This document shows, in pieces, positions 48,532 to 57,960 of a DNA stretch of 64,000 bases. Source of the stretch: Arenicola marina. Lineage: Eukaryota; Annelida; Polychaeta; Arenicolidae. The notes under the pieces are model-generated. The model ran no database searches. It saw nothing but the letters and a program-made list of their open reading frames with translations, and had not been told where the DNA came from. Each line of letters opens with the position of its first letter. The stretch's first letter is position 1. The stretch is taken from the NCBI GenBank assembly GCA_964019135.1, contig OZ025255.1, positions 24,095,708-24,159,707 of the forward strand, in the 5' to 3' direction. The translations under genes were made by a program, and so were the position numbers.

Positions 48532-51289
48532 CATATGGTTCGACAGCGCTTATCATTATTCATAGCATTAAAATACATCATCTCAGCATCTCTGACTGCA
48601 TCTTACGTCCACCACGCCTCTTGTGGGTTTAGAATGACTTTATCGGCTGGGCAATATCGCTATATTATTCCCTATCATCATCAGAGATATCATGGTTTCC
48701 GCATCCGATAGTCAATTTATTGTATTGTTTATGCTTTGCTTGGCGTTGTCATTTTTAAATGTCAACCTGTGAGGATTGATGTATATCAGACTCTATCTAG
48801 TCCCCAGACGAGAATAATAGTCCACTGTAGCCTAAATAATTGCCTGACTGATTTTTCACACACTGTTAATTTCAAAAACTTATTTCTGATAGATATATAA
48901 AATGCATATTTTGAACATCTATTTAATTTCATGACTACCGAGAAACTAACCATGTGACAAGTGGAACATAATTCCCGTATATACATAATATACGCCGCGA
49001 CTTGCTTTCGATTAATCTACTGCCTTAGAAAAGTACACAGCATGATTAGTATGTAACCATTGTAACCACATCACCAAATCGATTGTGTTCCACGCTATTC
49101 TAAGATATGTGTGTCAAACAGAATCCCTTTCAAAGTGTGAAAGGGTTCACACAGCAAAAGATATTATCGTAAGAAAGCATAAAACATATGTTTTATAGAC
49201 TACATCTACAGTGGTCCCTTCTAAAAACAGATATACATTGTATACCTAGCCACTGCTGGAAGGCCTCAGCTTCAGCTCTTAAATATATGTTAAGCAAATA
49301 ACAGCAGCCTACACAACAAGCAAGCAAATAAGTACCCAATCTGTGTTTAATTTTTGTAAGCCAGGGTTACACATATTAAAATTTGTGTGGTATGTCCATC
49401 CATTTGTAAGTTTTGAAATTTATTTGGGTGTGAAAGGGAAAATAAATCACATTGGGCCCATGATATGAGTATTTACAAGTGATGGTAATGACAAATCCAA
49501 CATTAGCTGAAACCTGTTATATAAAAAGGCTCCCATTCCCTGCATTAAAAAGCCATCCTACCAGTACTTATAGAAATTACTGGCAAAATGCAGGTAATAA
49601 CAGTTCATTTTAATTACTTGTTTAAATTCGATCTTATTATTTTTAAACCTATTGCAGGGAATAATTAACATACTCATAACAGGTTTCCCTGTGTCTGATA
49701 TGCATGAACACCCAATCAATTCTTAGGAGGAAATGACAGTATGTTAGTAGTCATGGTGAAGTCCTGCCAACTAAGGGTTATTATCTAACAAACGATGTTA
49801 GGTGGGAAGAAAGAAGAGCATTGGTACCAAAATCTATGACTCCCTGGACAAATGCTGGTGGATCTGAAATATAACAAATATTTAACATCAGTGTGAGAAA
49901 TGTTTTCAAAAGGACAGCTATCCTAGTCATATCAGGGCAAATTTCATTATTTATTTGGTGTAACACTCAGTGAATACAAAATGACACACATATGTTACAA
50001 GAAAAAAAATCATAAATATTGGTCACAAAGTTAAGTAATGAAAACAGTTTTCTCATTAAAGAGATATATACATGTGTCAGAAAATGGGGTTATAGTTCTG
50101 GTATGTCATTTAATTATTGATATTGCCGCCATTTGTAAAATATATTTTTAGCACATATATCACTATAAAATATCATTTGTATTAGACCTCTGTTATTCTT
50201 TGCCAGATGTCTAGGCTGTTATCAATATGTGATCAAATGTCATTTAAAATAATTGAAGGCTGAAAAGGGTGTCATTATAAATTGACTATATAGATCTATG
50301 TATATAGTTCTTTGTGTGATCGGTCCATCTTTTATGCAAGAATTGATAAAATGAACTAATTTGATAAAGGGTTGGCATGCGTTATAGGTAAGCAATACTT
50401 AAACAATGGTTTACCCTAACATCAAAGAAATACTGTATACATGCATGGTCAGATGATAGATGTTACATAAATGTTGCAACGTTGTCACAATTACAGTAGG
50501 TCAGCATAATAAACTAACGCAGCCCAATAAAACATGATAGGGATAACTGATACACCAGTACAGTAGGATAACAATGGTAGTAAGATAAAAACAAAACTAA
50601 TAAATAGTAGTAGAAATTCAATGGATAAATCTACATATATCTTTATTATGTTGGATTAGGTTATTTATTTTTTTGGATGAAATGAAATTTGAGTTAGCTT
50701 TAGATCTAAACCAATAATTGTTCATATTGCACTTTCCTAAGTCCTATTTTTCTTTATCTCATAACTTTAATTAAACCTGGATTAATACAAAATATGTAAA
50801 TTCTAAATATATTAATTACTGTATCAAAATCACATAGGCTCAATATATAGTATTAAGTCTAACTCTATTGATTGTTGAAGTAAAATATGCAAAGTGAAGC
50901 TGTGGCCAAAAAGCTATACAGAGTAAAAGCATATATGTGAAATAGCAGGTGCATATGGATATAATTGCCACTATATGAGCAGGCACTCCACACAGCTTCA
51001 GGCACTAATCCTCTGCTTGACCGCAAATTCCATATTACACTGCTGACCCAGAAATCCTATTCAAAGAACAGTAGAGCAAAGTAAATATAGATACATAATG
51101 GGAACATAAATTTCGTTCAGGCAACGGGAATTCCGGAGACTGACACCGGCCGTAGCTGAGCACGCACAGCTTCTTAATCCAACCAGCTTTAGCAGGCTAC
51201 TTACGCAGTCGACTTCTCAGCCCAAACCCAGACCAAGTCGTCTTGTTCTTGTCTTCCCCGCGAATCTTGTCTGCCTGCTCTGCAGCCAT
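31038..51289 (-). CDS. ANO8: Anoctamin-8 orthologue (TMEM16 family), 14 coding exons
   Basis: Gene-level entry. Exons: 51289-51205, 47602-47353, 41355-41120, 39756-39640, 39149-39022, 38004-37843, 37116-36828, 36509-36454, 36214-36140, 35792-35382, 35105-34908, 34051-33920, 33235-33125, 31679-31038. All junction phases agree, giving 2892 nt including the stop, or 963 residues; human ANO8 is longer, about 1230, mainly in low-complexity loops and tail. Diagnostic segments follow the ANO8 order: RFVVSSKVWMHTIP, LSSQERQIIVRHM, KICEYFGVKIAMYF, KRRSAEYAYQWGTLD, NHLIIKLILFQFVNS, EMFIQFGYVTLFSSAF, NNVIEIRSDAFK, QRPFGQRVESIGTWQ and VPDWVAEEKARLE. TMEM16 proteins are calcium-activated lipid scramblases or anion channels. 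Vertebrate ANO8 is reported at ER-plasma membrane contacts. The acidic E and D of NNVIEIRSDAFK, part of the family's calcium site, are present. Whether this protein conducts, scrambles or tethers cannot be told. Confidence 0.95.
33125..33235 (-). CDS. ANO8: ANO8 exon 13 (last transmembrane segment)
   Basis: 37 codons from GCTTGCAG|CACCTT to CTCAAG|GTAACC: HLVLVVKLLVAYAIPDVPDW and VAEEKARLEFLRREALK. IPDxPxWVAEExAxLExxRREAxK is the anoctamin C-terminal signature. Confidence 0.97.
33516..33903 (-). repeat. 25-bp minisatellite beside the ANO8 exon 12 donor, about 16 units
   Basis: Plus-strand unit GCCTGGCCAATGTTATGCC plus a six-base variable end (ATGGGT, TTGGGT or GTGAGT), at 33541, 33566 and on every 25 bp to 33891. 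It ends about 17 bp from the donor of exon 12. The units show two or three alternating variant types. Looser copies lie at 33430 and 33475. No GT donor signal is repeated on the gene strand, unlike the other boundary arrays. Confidence 0.93.
33920..34051 (-). CDS. ANO8: ANO8 exon 12 (transmembrane segment 9)
   Basis: 44 codons from GTTACAG|GATGCC to CTCGAG|GTACGC: DALEVMSVVAVMVNCALIGM, SGLADRLFPDHGTAERVV and FIVILE. The intron begins a 25-bp minisatellite about 17 bp beyond the donor. Confidence 0.96.
34908..35105 (-). CDS. ANO8: ANO8 exon 11 (calcium-site helices)
   Basis: 66 codons from TTTAG|TATGAG to TGGCAG|GTAACT. It encodes YEDTFEDFLEMFIQFGYVTL, FSSAFPMAAMCGLLNNVIEI, RSDAFKLCMTFQRPFG and QRVESIGTWQ. 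Acidic residues ahead of MFIQFG and in NNVIEIRSD occupy positions of the family's calcium-binding site. Confidence 0.97.
35382..35792 (-). CDS. ANO8: ANO8 exon 10 (LLITRQ segment and long polar loop)
   Basis: 137 codons from ATAG|CAACTT to AAGACT|GTGAGT. It begins QLATLLITRQVIGNIKEAL, then a Gly, Asp, Lys and Gln-rich loop, and ends LTQAEVEAHMKT. Vertebrate ANO8 has a much longer acidic loop at this point. The LTQAE end is the conserved lead into the next segment. Confidence 0.93.
36140..36214 (-). CDS. ANO8: ANO8 exon 9 (transmembrane segment 5)
   Basis: 25 codons, FQFVNSFLSLFYIAFYLQDM to DRLKD, between TACTCCAG|TTC and AAAGAT|GTAAGT, phase 0. FQFVNS-x-LSLFYIxFY is highly conserved in anoctamins. 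Confidence 0.97.
36454..36509 (-). CDS. ANO8: ANO8 exon 8 (short exon)
   Basis: 56 bp between TTCTCAG|AAAAC and TTTTG|GTAGGT. It encodes NYRLDETYENHLIIKLIL, completing a Glu codon with the previous exon. The NYRLxxxYExHLIIK block is a strong family match and fixes this small exon. Confidence 0.95.
36828..37116 (-). CDS. ANO8: ANO8 exon 7 (transmembrane segments 3 and 4)
   Basis: Acceptor CCTCAG|GGTCAC, donor TAAAG|GTAAAT, phase 0 in and 1 out. It encodes YPAWKRNLFRYCVSLPIIA, a long hydrophobic run to WWIFELQDWV, then YLPKILLALSIGILDDIYK and KIAYWLNDK. Confidence 0.97.
37205..37330 (-). mobile_element. tRNA-derived SINE family 2, inverted copy
   Basis: Minus strand: a TAGTGACTAGCGCACTTAGAC head, GAGTTTGAATCC, then CACCTAATCTGGACCATGTT and a CATCCATTCAT tail. 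It lies in the anoctamin intron between exons 6 and 7. Confidence 0.78.
37460..37843 (-). repeat. 21-bp minisatellite of 5' splice sites at ANO8 exon 6, about 18 units
   Basis: On the gene strand each unit reads GCGTGAGTAAGCCGCGACGCC or a near variant. The unit abutting exon 6 is the true donor CAC|GTGAGTAAG. About 12 of 18 units keep an intact GTGAGTAAG; the rest carry single changes (for example CTTACTAAC on the plus strand). The minus-strand open repeat rich in VSKPRRR is a shadow. Confidence 0.94.
37843..38004 (-). CDS. ANO8: ANO8 exon 6 (second transmembrane segment)
   Basis: 54 codons between TTGCAG|TACGTG and TTCCAC|GTGAGT, phase 0. It encodes YVDDLCFVLFAILNVVWATL and then EHWKRRSAEYAYQWGTLD to EPRPLFH. 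The W-K-R-R-x-A-E-x-A-Y-x-W-G block is an anoctamin signature. The donor is the first of a row of near-identical donor sequences. Confidence 0.97.
38095..38360 (-). mobile_element. tRNA-derived SINE family 1, full copy
   Basis: On the minus strand it starts GGGGCCGACCCGGTAGCTCAGTG without a break into the head: box A TAGCTCAGTGGG and a box-B-like GGTTTGAACGCC. The family body then runs to AAAGCGTCCTGAATATGCAA. RNA polymerase III internal promoters are expected of such elements. It sits in the anoctamin intron between exons 5 and 6. Confidence 0.88.
39022..39149 (-). CDS. ANO8: ANO8 exon 5 (first transmembrane segment)
   Basis: Acceptor GATTTCAG|ACAAA, donor AATCAG|GTACAT. It encodes DKICEYFGVKIAMYFTYLG and ALTLPAFFGLILWFIEGTNQ. 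CxYFGxKIAMYF is characteristic of the region leading into TM1 of anoctamins 8 and 10. Confidence 0.96.
39445..39560 (+). mobile_element. tRNA-derived SINE family 2, diverged copy
   Basis: TGGTAAGCGGCCTGAGCAG head, box B GGGTTCGAATCC, then CACCTGACTTTGGAGCATGT and a CCCATCC tail, diverged from the other copies. It lies about 80 bp beyond the exon 4 donor of the anoctamin gene. Confidence 0.65.
39640..39756 (-). CDS. ANO8: ANO8 exon 4
   Basis: Acceptor GGCTGCAG|TGCCC, donor CATCG|GTAAGA, phase 1 both ends. It encodes PILLSKGVARQVLPLHNND, then LAFLQKEWVQGFTKHQPI, continuing the N-terminal domain. The acceptor is the innermost of 19 copies in the 32-bp array. The proximal copy is chosen because only it continues into the exon. 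Confidence 0.93.
39748..40358 (-). repeat. 32-bp minisatellite of 3' splice sites at ANO8 exon 4, 19 units
   Basis: Plus-strand unit start TGGGCACTGCAG at 39751, 39783, 39815 and every 32 bp to 40327. On the gene strand each unit ends CACTTGGCTGCAG|TGCCCATCC, which is the true acceptor and the first nine bases of exon 4. Only one unit has a visible base change (GGGAACTGC near 39944), so the array is very homogeneous. 32 bp is not a multiple of three, which leaves all frames open and makes three long false frames. Confidence 0.97.
41120..41355 (-). CDS. ANO8: ANO8 exon 3 (N-terminal cytosolic domain)
   Basis: Acceptor TTTCAG|TCTGC, donor GATAG|GTGAGT, phase 2 in and 1 out. It encodes LLRGAEELAIKKPMKADYG through RFLSSQERQIIVRHMLYNL to FLEGQAI. 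A (TA)n run begins a few bases beyond the donor. Confidence 0.95.
43005..43372. mobile_element. MITE with GCGGAT-type inverted ends
   Basis: The left end CAGTGGCGGATCCAG is matched by the right end CATCCGCCACTG in inverted orientation. The interior is C-rich, with no coding capacity beyond base bias. No clear target duplication could be seen, so the superfamily is not assigned. Confidence 0.7.
44785..45045 (-). mobile_element. tRNA-derived SINE family 1, full copy
   Basis: Minus-strand head GGGGCCGCCTCGATAGCTCA with box A TAGCTCAGTGGG and box-B-like GGTTCGCGCACC, then the same body as at 38095. It lies in anoctamin intron 2. Confidence 0.88.
46571..46757. repeat. 63-bp tandem repeat, three units
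   Basis: GAAGGGTATTTGTAATACTC recurs at 46603, 46666 and 46729 with a change in the last unit. 63 is a multiple of three, which explains a short minus-strand open frame. Confidence 0.92.
47353..47602 (-). CDS. ANO8: ANO8 exon 2 (N-terminal cytosolic domain)
   Basis: Acceptor CTGTCAG|CGGGC, donor GACAA|GTAAGT, phase 1 in and phase 2 out. It encodes the stretch from GTKLLSKKFGSTSRFVVSS through CDILMTFPAKTEDHVLMWLL to HHSNTGVYGFYLTAIYD. It matches the ANO8-type N-terminal domain, with the CDVLMTFP-like block. Confidence 0.95.
47603..51204. other. ANO8 intron 1, AT-rich, no gene recognised
   Basis: Contains a pure (TA)n run at 48483-48530 and a long AT-rich tract from 48700 to 51100. No conserved frame on either strand. 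Confidence 0.6.
51205..51289 (-). CDS. ANO8: ANO8 exon 1 (start codon)
   Basis: Encodes MAAEQADKIRGEDKNKTTW and SGFGLRSRL, and ends phase 1 at C|GTAAGT. Chosen because its donor phase fits the next exon's acceptor exactly and the ATG is in a plausible context (GCAACATGG). The polar N-terminus is typical of cytosolic anoctamin N-termini. An unseen 5' untranslated exon cannot be excluded. Confidence 0.8.
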
Positions 51290-51846
51290 GTTGCGTTGGG
51301 ACGTTCAGGCCGCGGGATGGGCCAGGAAGGGGTGGTTAACTATAGTCCATGGATTCACTCCAAGCCAACCAAAATGATGGACGGTACGATTCCGCATCCA
51401 GCGCCTACCAGCATCAGCAACTCAGCTGTCAACATTCGCACATGCTCACTGGGAGCGCTCTTGTTTGCACCACCTGACTTCCGGCTCATTAGCATATCTA
51501 TCCGGCCATCCCAGGCTGTCGGTCTCTGCGGCAGAGTGCGATCTTGTATGTATATCGCTCACCGCTGGAAATACTGGCAAACAATGCCCGAGCACGTGTC
51601 TCACCTTGAGATGTTATATATTAAAAGTGCGTCGTCTGTGCTGGGAAGATGCCAAGGAGTCGCAGCATAGCGACATTCCGTGCGATGTTTTTGCCCTTCG
51701 CATAGCGTTTGCACCGATTGACCTCGGGGCCGGGCTTGGATGGTGTGGATGGCACGGGCGCATTATGATATACTCCTGCCACTGTTTCACCCGAGATGGC
51801 TTGCATGGGAGCTTCGCAGGATCGTACACATAGCTGTGGCCTGTTG

Positions 51847-52015
51847 TTTCACGAACGCAATATATAGGCTGCTACGGGGCTTAGTCGGCTAAAATTGCCC
51901 ATCACTCACACGATAACTTGACTAAGGCCCGTAGTCGGCTAAAATCGCCCATCATTTACACGATAACTTGACTAAAGCCCGTAGTCGATAGATCGGCTAA
52001 ACTGCGTTCGTGAAA
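51847..52015. mobile_element. Small MITE with 13-bp perfect inverted ends and an internal tandem repeat
   Basis: TTTCACGAACGCA at 51847-51859 is matched by TGCGTTCGTGAAA at 52003-52015. Between them a 51-bp unit (TAGTCGGCTAAAAT-type, then ATAACTTGACTAA) repeats two to three times. It lies about 560 bp upstream of the ANO8 start codon. Confidence 0.82.
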
Positions 52016-52084
52016 TCCAGTACTGGTAACTGCCGGCCTATCATAGGGCCCCTGAGGGGGGGGGGGTGGGGGCGGGGGGGTAAC

Positions 52085-52215
52085 CATGTCGCGTGTCGAT
52101 TTTAAGAAAAAGGTCCATGTCGCGTGTCGATTTTAAGAAAAGGTCCATGTCGCGTGTCGCTAAGTCTTATGTCTTATGTCGATTCTAAGACAACCCCAAT
52201 GTCGCGTTGTCGATT
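52085..52215. repeat. About 33-bp tandem repeat, three units with degenerate flanks
   Basis: CCATGTCGCGTGTCGATTTT followed by AAGAAAAAGGT repeats, decaying to the right. A G-rich run lies on its left and another at 52279. Confidence 0.8.
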
Positions 52216-52859
52216 TTTAAAATCGCCGTGTCGCCGTGTCGAAAAAGCCCCTATGGGGCCCTTATCATGCAGCCCGAATGGCGGGGGGCGGGGGGGGGGG
52301 GGGCCGCGGGCGCTTGATGCCTGAGGGAGCGGACATTTGTGATGACATAGATACCCATATAGAGCGGACATTTTTGATGAAAAAGATATGCCATATTTGA
52401 AAAACATCGGGGGGGAGGGGCTCTGAAAATGTGCCTTCATAGAGCGGGTTGCCGCGAAAAAATACCCTTCCCAGCGTATTTTGTGCGTAAAACGCCCCGA
52501 TGATCGAGCGGGTTTTGGCGGTGAAAACAGGGGGGACTTTACCGCAGACCTCCCTCCCCCCGCCCACAGCAACGTATTAAGTACCCCCCCCCCCCACCCC
52601 CCTCCGGGTCAGGCAATCAGGTAACCGATCATGCCAGCCGCAGGAAGCGGTGATCAATGGTGTGGGTGAAAGTGCGTTTCGCGTGGCGTGTCGTTCCCGA
52701 CCACGTGCTCGTCGTGTCTGGTGGCGCTGGAATGACCGAAAGAACACTGAGCTTTTCAGCGGACGGATATTACGTCCCTCTCTGCCTTCGACTCACTCCT
52801 CTGGGGCTCCATTATATCTCTGTTGTCGCCTACGTCCTCAATGCATTTTCACACTCGCT

Positions 52860-53215
52860 CGCCAGGGCCGCGCTGCGCAAATTGATAGGAAAAATGCATC
52901 GCGCATTTCTACAAATTAGTGCTGGGACCCAGGCTAAGCCTAATAATACATGAAATCAGGCGATGAAAAGAAAGAGTTCTGTCACAATTATGACTTTTTC
53001 GAAAGGGTACAAGATGTTTTGGGTGTATTAAATACACAAAGCTCGTTATTTTGATATTTTATTCTTGAAAACTATATTGTTGCAAGAAATTACAGCTGAT
53101 TTGACCGTTTTTCAAAAATCTTAAAATTTGCTCCCGGCCGACAGCAGCGGTAAAAGCCAGCTTGCGTAGCGCCACCGTGCGGGGAGCTTGATATTACGTA
53201 AGGTCGGACCCCTCA
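52860..53215. repeat. Dispersed repeat family D, copy 2
   Basis: Second copy of the family at 180-345. It begins GCCAGGGCCGCGCTGCGCAA and ends near GGGAGCTTGATATTACGTAA. The two copies sit near opposite ends of the window, outside both genes. Confidence 0.6.
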
Positions 53216-53395
53216 AACACCGGATATAGTCTCCAATAGACCCCACTAGGTGGCAGCACTTCACTAATCAAGAATGAAATATTAGCCGACTATCGTCATC
53301 AATGATTTTTATGACGTAAAATCGAAGATTTACGGCATCTATCACTACGTATGTTTGTTATGGCGAAAATCGCCATCATGTCGGTCAGTTATGTT

Positions 53396-53430
53396 TGTGT
53401 GTGTGTGTGTGTGTCTGTCTGTCTGTCTAT
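53396..53430. repeat. (GT)n and (CTGT)n microsatellite
   Basis: A short GT run passing into CTGT units. Confidence 0.9.
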
Positions 53431-54114
53431 GCGCGCGATAACTGTCGAACACTTGCAGCTATCGTTGTCGAACTTCGCCAACAGATGCTAGAAGTCTACG
53501 CCAGGTATGGGCAGAAGCCTCACCTCTTCCACACCCGATAGAAAAGCACTAACGTTGCTGTAAAGATAAAGATTAGTTTAATAACATTCAGTGAACCATG
53601 ACAGAGAGAAACACGAGACAAACGAGGCGGGGGATACGCAGTAACGCGGCGGGCACACCACTGGCGCTACTACTTTTCTTCTTCTGTCCTCCGTCTCCTC
53701 TTATGAGACCTACCTCTACTTTTAAGATGAGTCTGCATCTTTAAAACTGAAAGACTACAACATTATCTGAATAACTGCTACAATAAACCACTATACTACA
53801 TCTGGTAAATCACAGGGCTTTTAGTGTCCTGAGTCAAACACATGATGCTTCACTTATGAGCTAATCGGTTAATCACACAAACAAACACTGAGGTTGCAAA
53901 CAAGAATGGAGGTTGGTGATTATTCTGCCCATGAGAGTTATCGACACTTCTAGCTTAGCTCATAGTCCTTCAGGTCGGATGGTAAGTGACGTCGGCGCGT
54001 CGACCTGTGAGGTCCTTCCGGGTCTGGCGCTGCCGTGACATTGGGTGCGTCTGCGCCGGTGGCAACGTCCAAGTTATCAGGTGGCAAGTTATCTGGTGTC
54101 ATATCAGATGGGCA

Positions 54115-55892
54115 CTAGTGGGGAGGGGTCGATATTTCCATGGGGATATTCGGCGGATCTGGTGGAGGGGGATTTCTTGGTACGAGCTCCTCTTCATCTG
54201 ATGTGTCGTTGTGCAAGGTGGAACGGGACTGCGTAGAAAGACTACCTACTGCTGATTGAACCTTGCAACACTCAGATCGCTTCACTCTGTAGGATGTGTT
54301 CCCGATCTGCGTGCCCACAAACTTTCTGACAAAGCATCAGAGGCCGTCGACAGAAACTACTAGATGCAAAGATCTCCATGGAGATAGACCAGGTCCCCAA
54401 CTTCCACCAGGGACTGGTTAGTAGGCCTACCGCTGGTAGCCTTAGATATTTCGCTGTAGGGGTGATTTGTAGTCCGTTGTTGGTGTTGCGCGCTGATGAG
54501 GGACTGGTCCGTCACAGGGATCTGACTGTTCGAGAATTGGTCTCTTTGAGTGAACATTTCACGGGCAGATAACCCCGGGAGCGTAAGCGACAATTCAGGC
54601 ACGCTGTAGCCAATGACAACGATAATCAAGTAAAGGTGCCACCTTCGGGGTCTTGGCAAAGTAGCTCGTACTCCAAATTTTGGATGGCCTTGTCGGCGAC
54701 TGGGTTTTTGTTCTTGTTTTTTACCCTGCCGACCTCAATGATTAGGTGATTTCGTCGTAACGTCATCGTCCGTCAGAGCTTTGAACCCGGGAGCCGGGTC
54801 TGTCCTGATGACCGCAGGTGGACCATCGAGGGGGCGCAACTCGATCAGGAGACGGATAAGAGCATCTCGTATGGATTGGTGACGTTCACTGTCAATGAGG
54901 GTTGTGGCAGTGTATGAAGTGATCTCTTCCCGTACTACTAAAATTAGCTGCCTTGCCCGTTTTAGGATGTCGGCCGCAAAAGAGATGCCAACACTGTCAG
55001 GGGCATCACTGGTGGACTGTTCGATGACCGTATGGGCACACTGATGGCATCGGGTCGTGACGGACTCCAGTGCGCGATCCATGTCAATGGCATAGAAGAA
55101 GCGGTGGACGAACCTTTTCAACTGGTGGCAAGACGGGTGCTCAAGCTTGATGTGTAGTGCCGTTAAAAGGCCTTCCAAGACTTGCCTAGGCACAATGATT
55201 CACGTGTGGTAGCCAATGGATCCACTTTCTTTACGACTAGTAGGCCATTTTTGGCGATTGTCGCTGAACCCAGGTATCGCTTGGCGTCTCTTATGCCCGT
55301 CTGTTTCTTGGAGGGGCGCGTACCTTGAGACAACTGGGCATGAGTCCTACGTAAATCCTGGCCATCAGACTGGATAGCTAACCAAGCTGAACGGCTAGTG
55401 AATGGAAGCCTTGAATTGCCCGATATGAGGTCTTGTACGGAAGAGAAGCGGACGAGTCTTCGGTGTTCTGGATAAAAGTACATACCTGACAAGCGGAATC
55501 ATAGCAGGGCGGGGCATTGCGGCTGGCAAAGTCGGATGGTAGGATTTCAGAGCCTGCGACATGCCTGACAGAGGCCTGGTATTGACTTACAGTTGAAAGG
55601 AACGTCGAGACCCTTGGGCTAGCCGAAAACTCACCACGACAGAGTTTTTCGAAGGCCTGAACGCAGGGCTTGCTGTCAGTCAAGATGCAAGCAGGGGACT
55701 TCGACTGGATGATGTATGGACTGAAGTGGCAACCGCTTTCGACAGAGCTTCGACTTTGCAGGGTAACCAAGTCGGTTGGCGGCCGCGAAGTTTGGCACTG
55801 AAGAATCCCGCGATATGTAGCTTTCCCCCTTTCGTGATATACAGAGTGGCTCCATCACCCGGGCCAAGACTTTGTATGCAATACATGTACAT
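54115..55892 (-). pseudogene. Degenerate LTR-retrotransposon pol fragment (RNase H, integrase, C-terminus)
   Basis: Reading on the minus strand: [18 protein letters not shown], then [14 protein letters not shown] and [16 protein letters not shown] (RNase H region); a CHQCAH zinc-binding motif preceded by HPSCHQLKRF (integrase N-terminus); integrase core pieces including NKNPVADKAIQNLE; then REMFTQRDQFSNSQIP and VEVGDLVYLHGDL (integrase C-terminal region). The pieces lie in three frames with shifts near 55720 and 54765 and stops between blocks. No protease, gag or reverse transcriptase core was found, so the copy is 5' truncated and inactive. The style is Ty3/gypsy-like, though BEL was not excluded. 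No LTR was defined. Confidence 0.85.
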
Positions 55893-56799
55893 TGGCGCAG
55901 ACTACTAGCAATTGGAACTGTATAATTGATAATTCGCACCAAAACCAGTGCCGCAATGAAACATGAAGAGTGCCATGTGAAACTATTGGATGTGGGCAAT
56001 AGTCGACAGTCTGCTTCCGATTGACCGTGGGCCCACACGTTTCATTTTCAGACCTTTCCTCTGTTTTTGAATATCTGGAGAGTGTAACGTGACAAATTTA
56101 CTACTTCGCAGCATCTGAAAGAATAGGCATACTCTGTCCATTACTGAGAACTATGTCATCGTGGAGTTGCCTCGTGTTTTCTTTCGCTCTTCCTCTTGCA
56201 CTTCCTCACCATCGTGCATAGAAAATACAGAGTACAAAGTAATAACACGAGCAAAGGTAAGTTACAGAACCCTGGCAGGGTTTGAGAACGAAGAAACTCA
56301 ATGGGAAGTATATGCAAAATTGTGTTAGGGCAGGTTGTAACAGTGTTACAATATACCCCGAGCACTTGTGTTACAACTTACCCCCACCTACCCGTCATAG
56401 AAAACTGGCTAGTTAGGAAAAAGTGAGACATGTGATGTTTGACCTAGTGTAACTGTAATTACGTCACCTTGTCAACGACTGCATAATAGGTTGGGCTATG
56501 TGTACCGTCCATGCACCAAAACATATTTTATGGCAGAATAATAAATTACTTACGTGGGGCAAATTCGAATTATGGCCGTAAGTTGTTCTAGTTTGCCGTT
56601 TCGATACTGTCGTTTGCCCTAATGGCACTAGTCGAGCTGTTCCTGGCTGCAGAAAATCAGCGTCTAGTACCAAATGAACATCAAAATATTTGCATTTCAA
56701 CAGTGTTTCAACTTACCCCTGTTATATACTTTTAGCCCCGGTCTCCCCTACCTGATCATAACCGGCTACAACAGGAAAAAAATGGCTCTGTCGAAATAT

Positions 56800-57000
56800 T
56801 ATCTCTATATACGTTCGATAGAAACCAATTGCTCTATAGAAGTATCCCTACACCTTCTATAGAAATAGTTTTTTCTATAGAAATATATGTTTACGTTCTA
56901 TAGAAAATATTTGTTCTATAGGATTATGTACAAACGTTCTATAGAAAATCATACTTCTTTTGACTTTTCTACAGACATTCTGTAGAGTTCTATAAAATGT
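56800..57000. repeat. Cluster of TTCTATAGAA palindromes
   Basis: About 200 bp with four exact TTCTATAGAA palindromes and about five one-base variants at irregular spacing. Function unknown. Confidence 0.8.
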
Positions 57001-57195
57001 TTTGCTACGGGCGACGCCGCCCCTCCTTCTTCTTTGATACATGTCGAAATCGACGCTTCACTAAAAATAAAACACCGACATAATATAGGAGCAAATAGTG
57101 CATCACCATTCATCGACGCGGTGTGCCATCTACAGGCGGTGTGACTAATATCGAATATGTGTGACGTGTTTGCTCGATAACATCAGAGATTACAC

Positions 57196-57311
57196 GATCT
57201 CTGATAACATCGCGAGGTAACGCAATAGTGTCGCGAAGAAACACGATAATGTCGCGAGGGAACAAGATAATGTCGCGAGGGAATGCGATAATATGGCGAG
57301 GGAACGCGATC
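57196..57311. repeat. 21-bp tandem repeat, five to six units
   Basis: Unit GATAATGTCGCGAGGGAACAA with variants (CACGATAATGTCGCG, GATAATATGGCGAGG). Confidence 0.88.
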
Positions 57312-57960
57312 TATATACTTTTTTCTTTCTTATATACCGTCGCCACCGTCGCCCCCACCCACTGTGTGTTGGGCGTCGCGTCAACTGATCTGAACAAATC
57401 TTACTGTTGTTGTACGTTGTTAGATTTAGATTGGATTATACCGGTATGGAGTAATGTTAGGGTGCGGGTGGGGGGGGGGGTGGTAATAGAAACCTGATGT
57501 TACAATATATGCCGTGATATGGTGATACAATATTGTCGTCGTCAACGCTCGTCAGGTGCTTACTGTGAGAACGACTTATGTTTCTTGAATCCAACATGAC
57601 CGGAGTATAGTCTTTAATAATCAGCGAAGTCCCATAGCTGCGCTGTCTACTTGAATCCAATCATTGAAAACGCATGATTACGCACCAAGACAACGTGCGT
57701 CGATCCAATGATGGTTGATTATGGACGAAGATCTGACGGTTCGCGACGTCAGTCATTTGGCGTTTTGGCGTATCGAGCGTAACTAAGATTGGTACAGGGG
57801 GGGGGGGGCTACTCCGCCACATATACGGCTCACCCACCTTCATTGATGTAGTCGCAGCCACTTTTAACAATTTTGACAACGCTAAAATGTCATTGACCTA
57901 TAAGTCGAAAAGTATAATTCTGAAGAACAATATTAACGGGGTGAATCGGCAAAACCTGTT

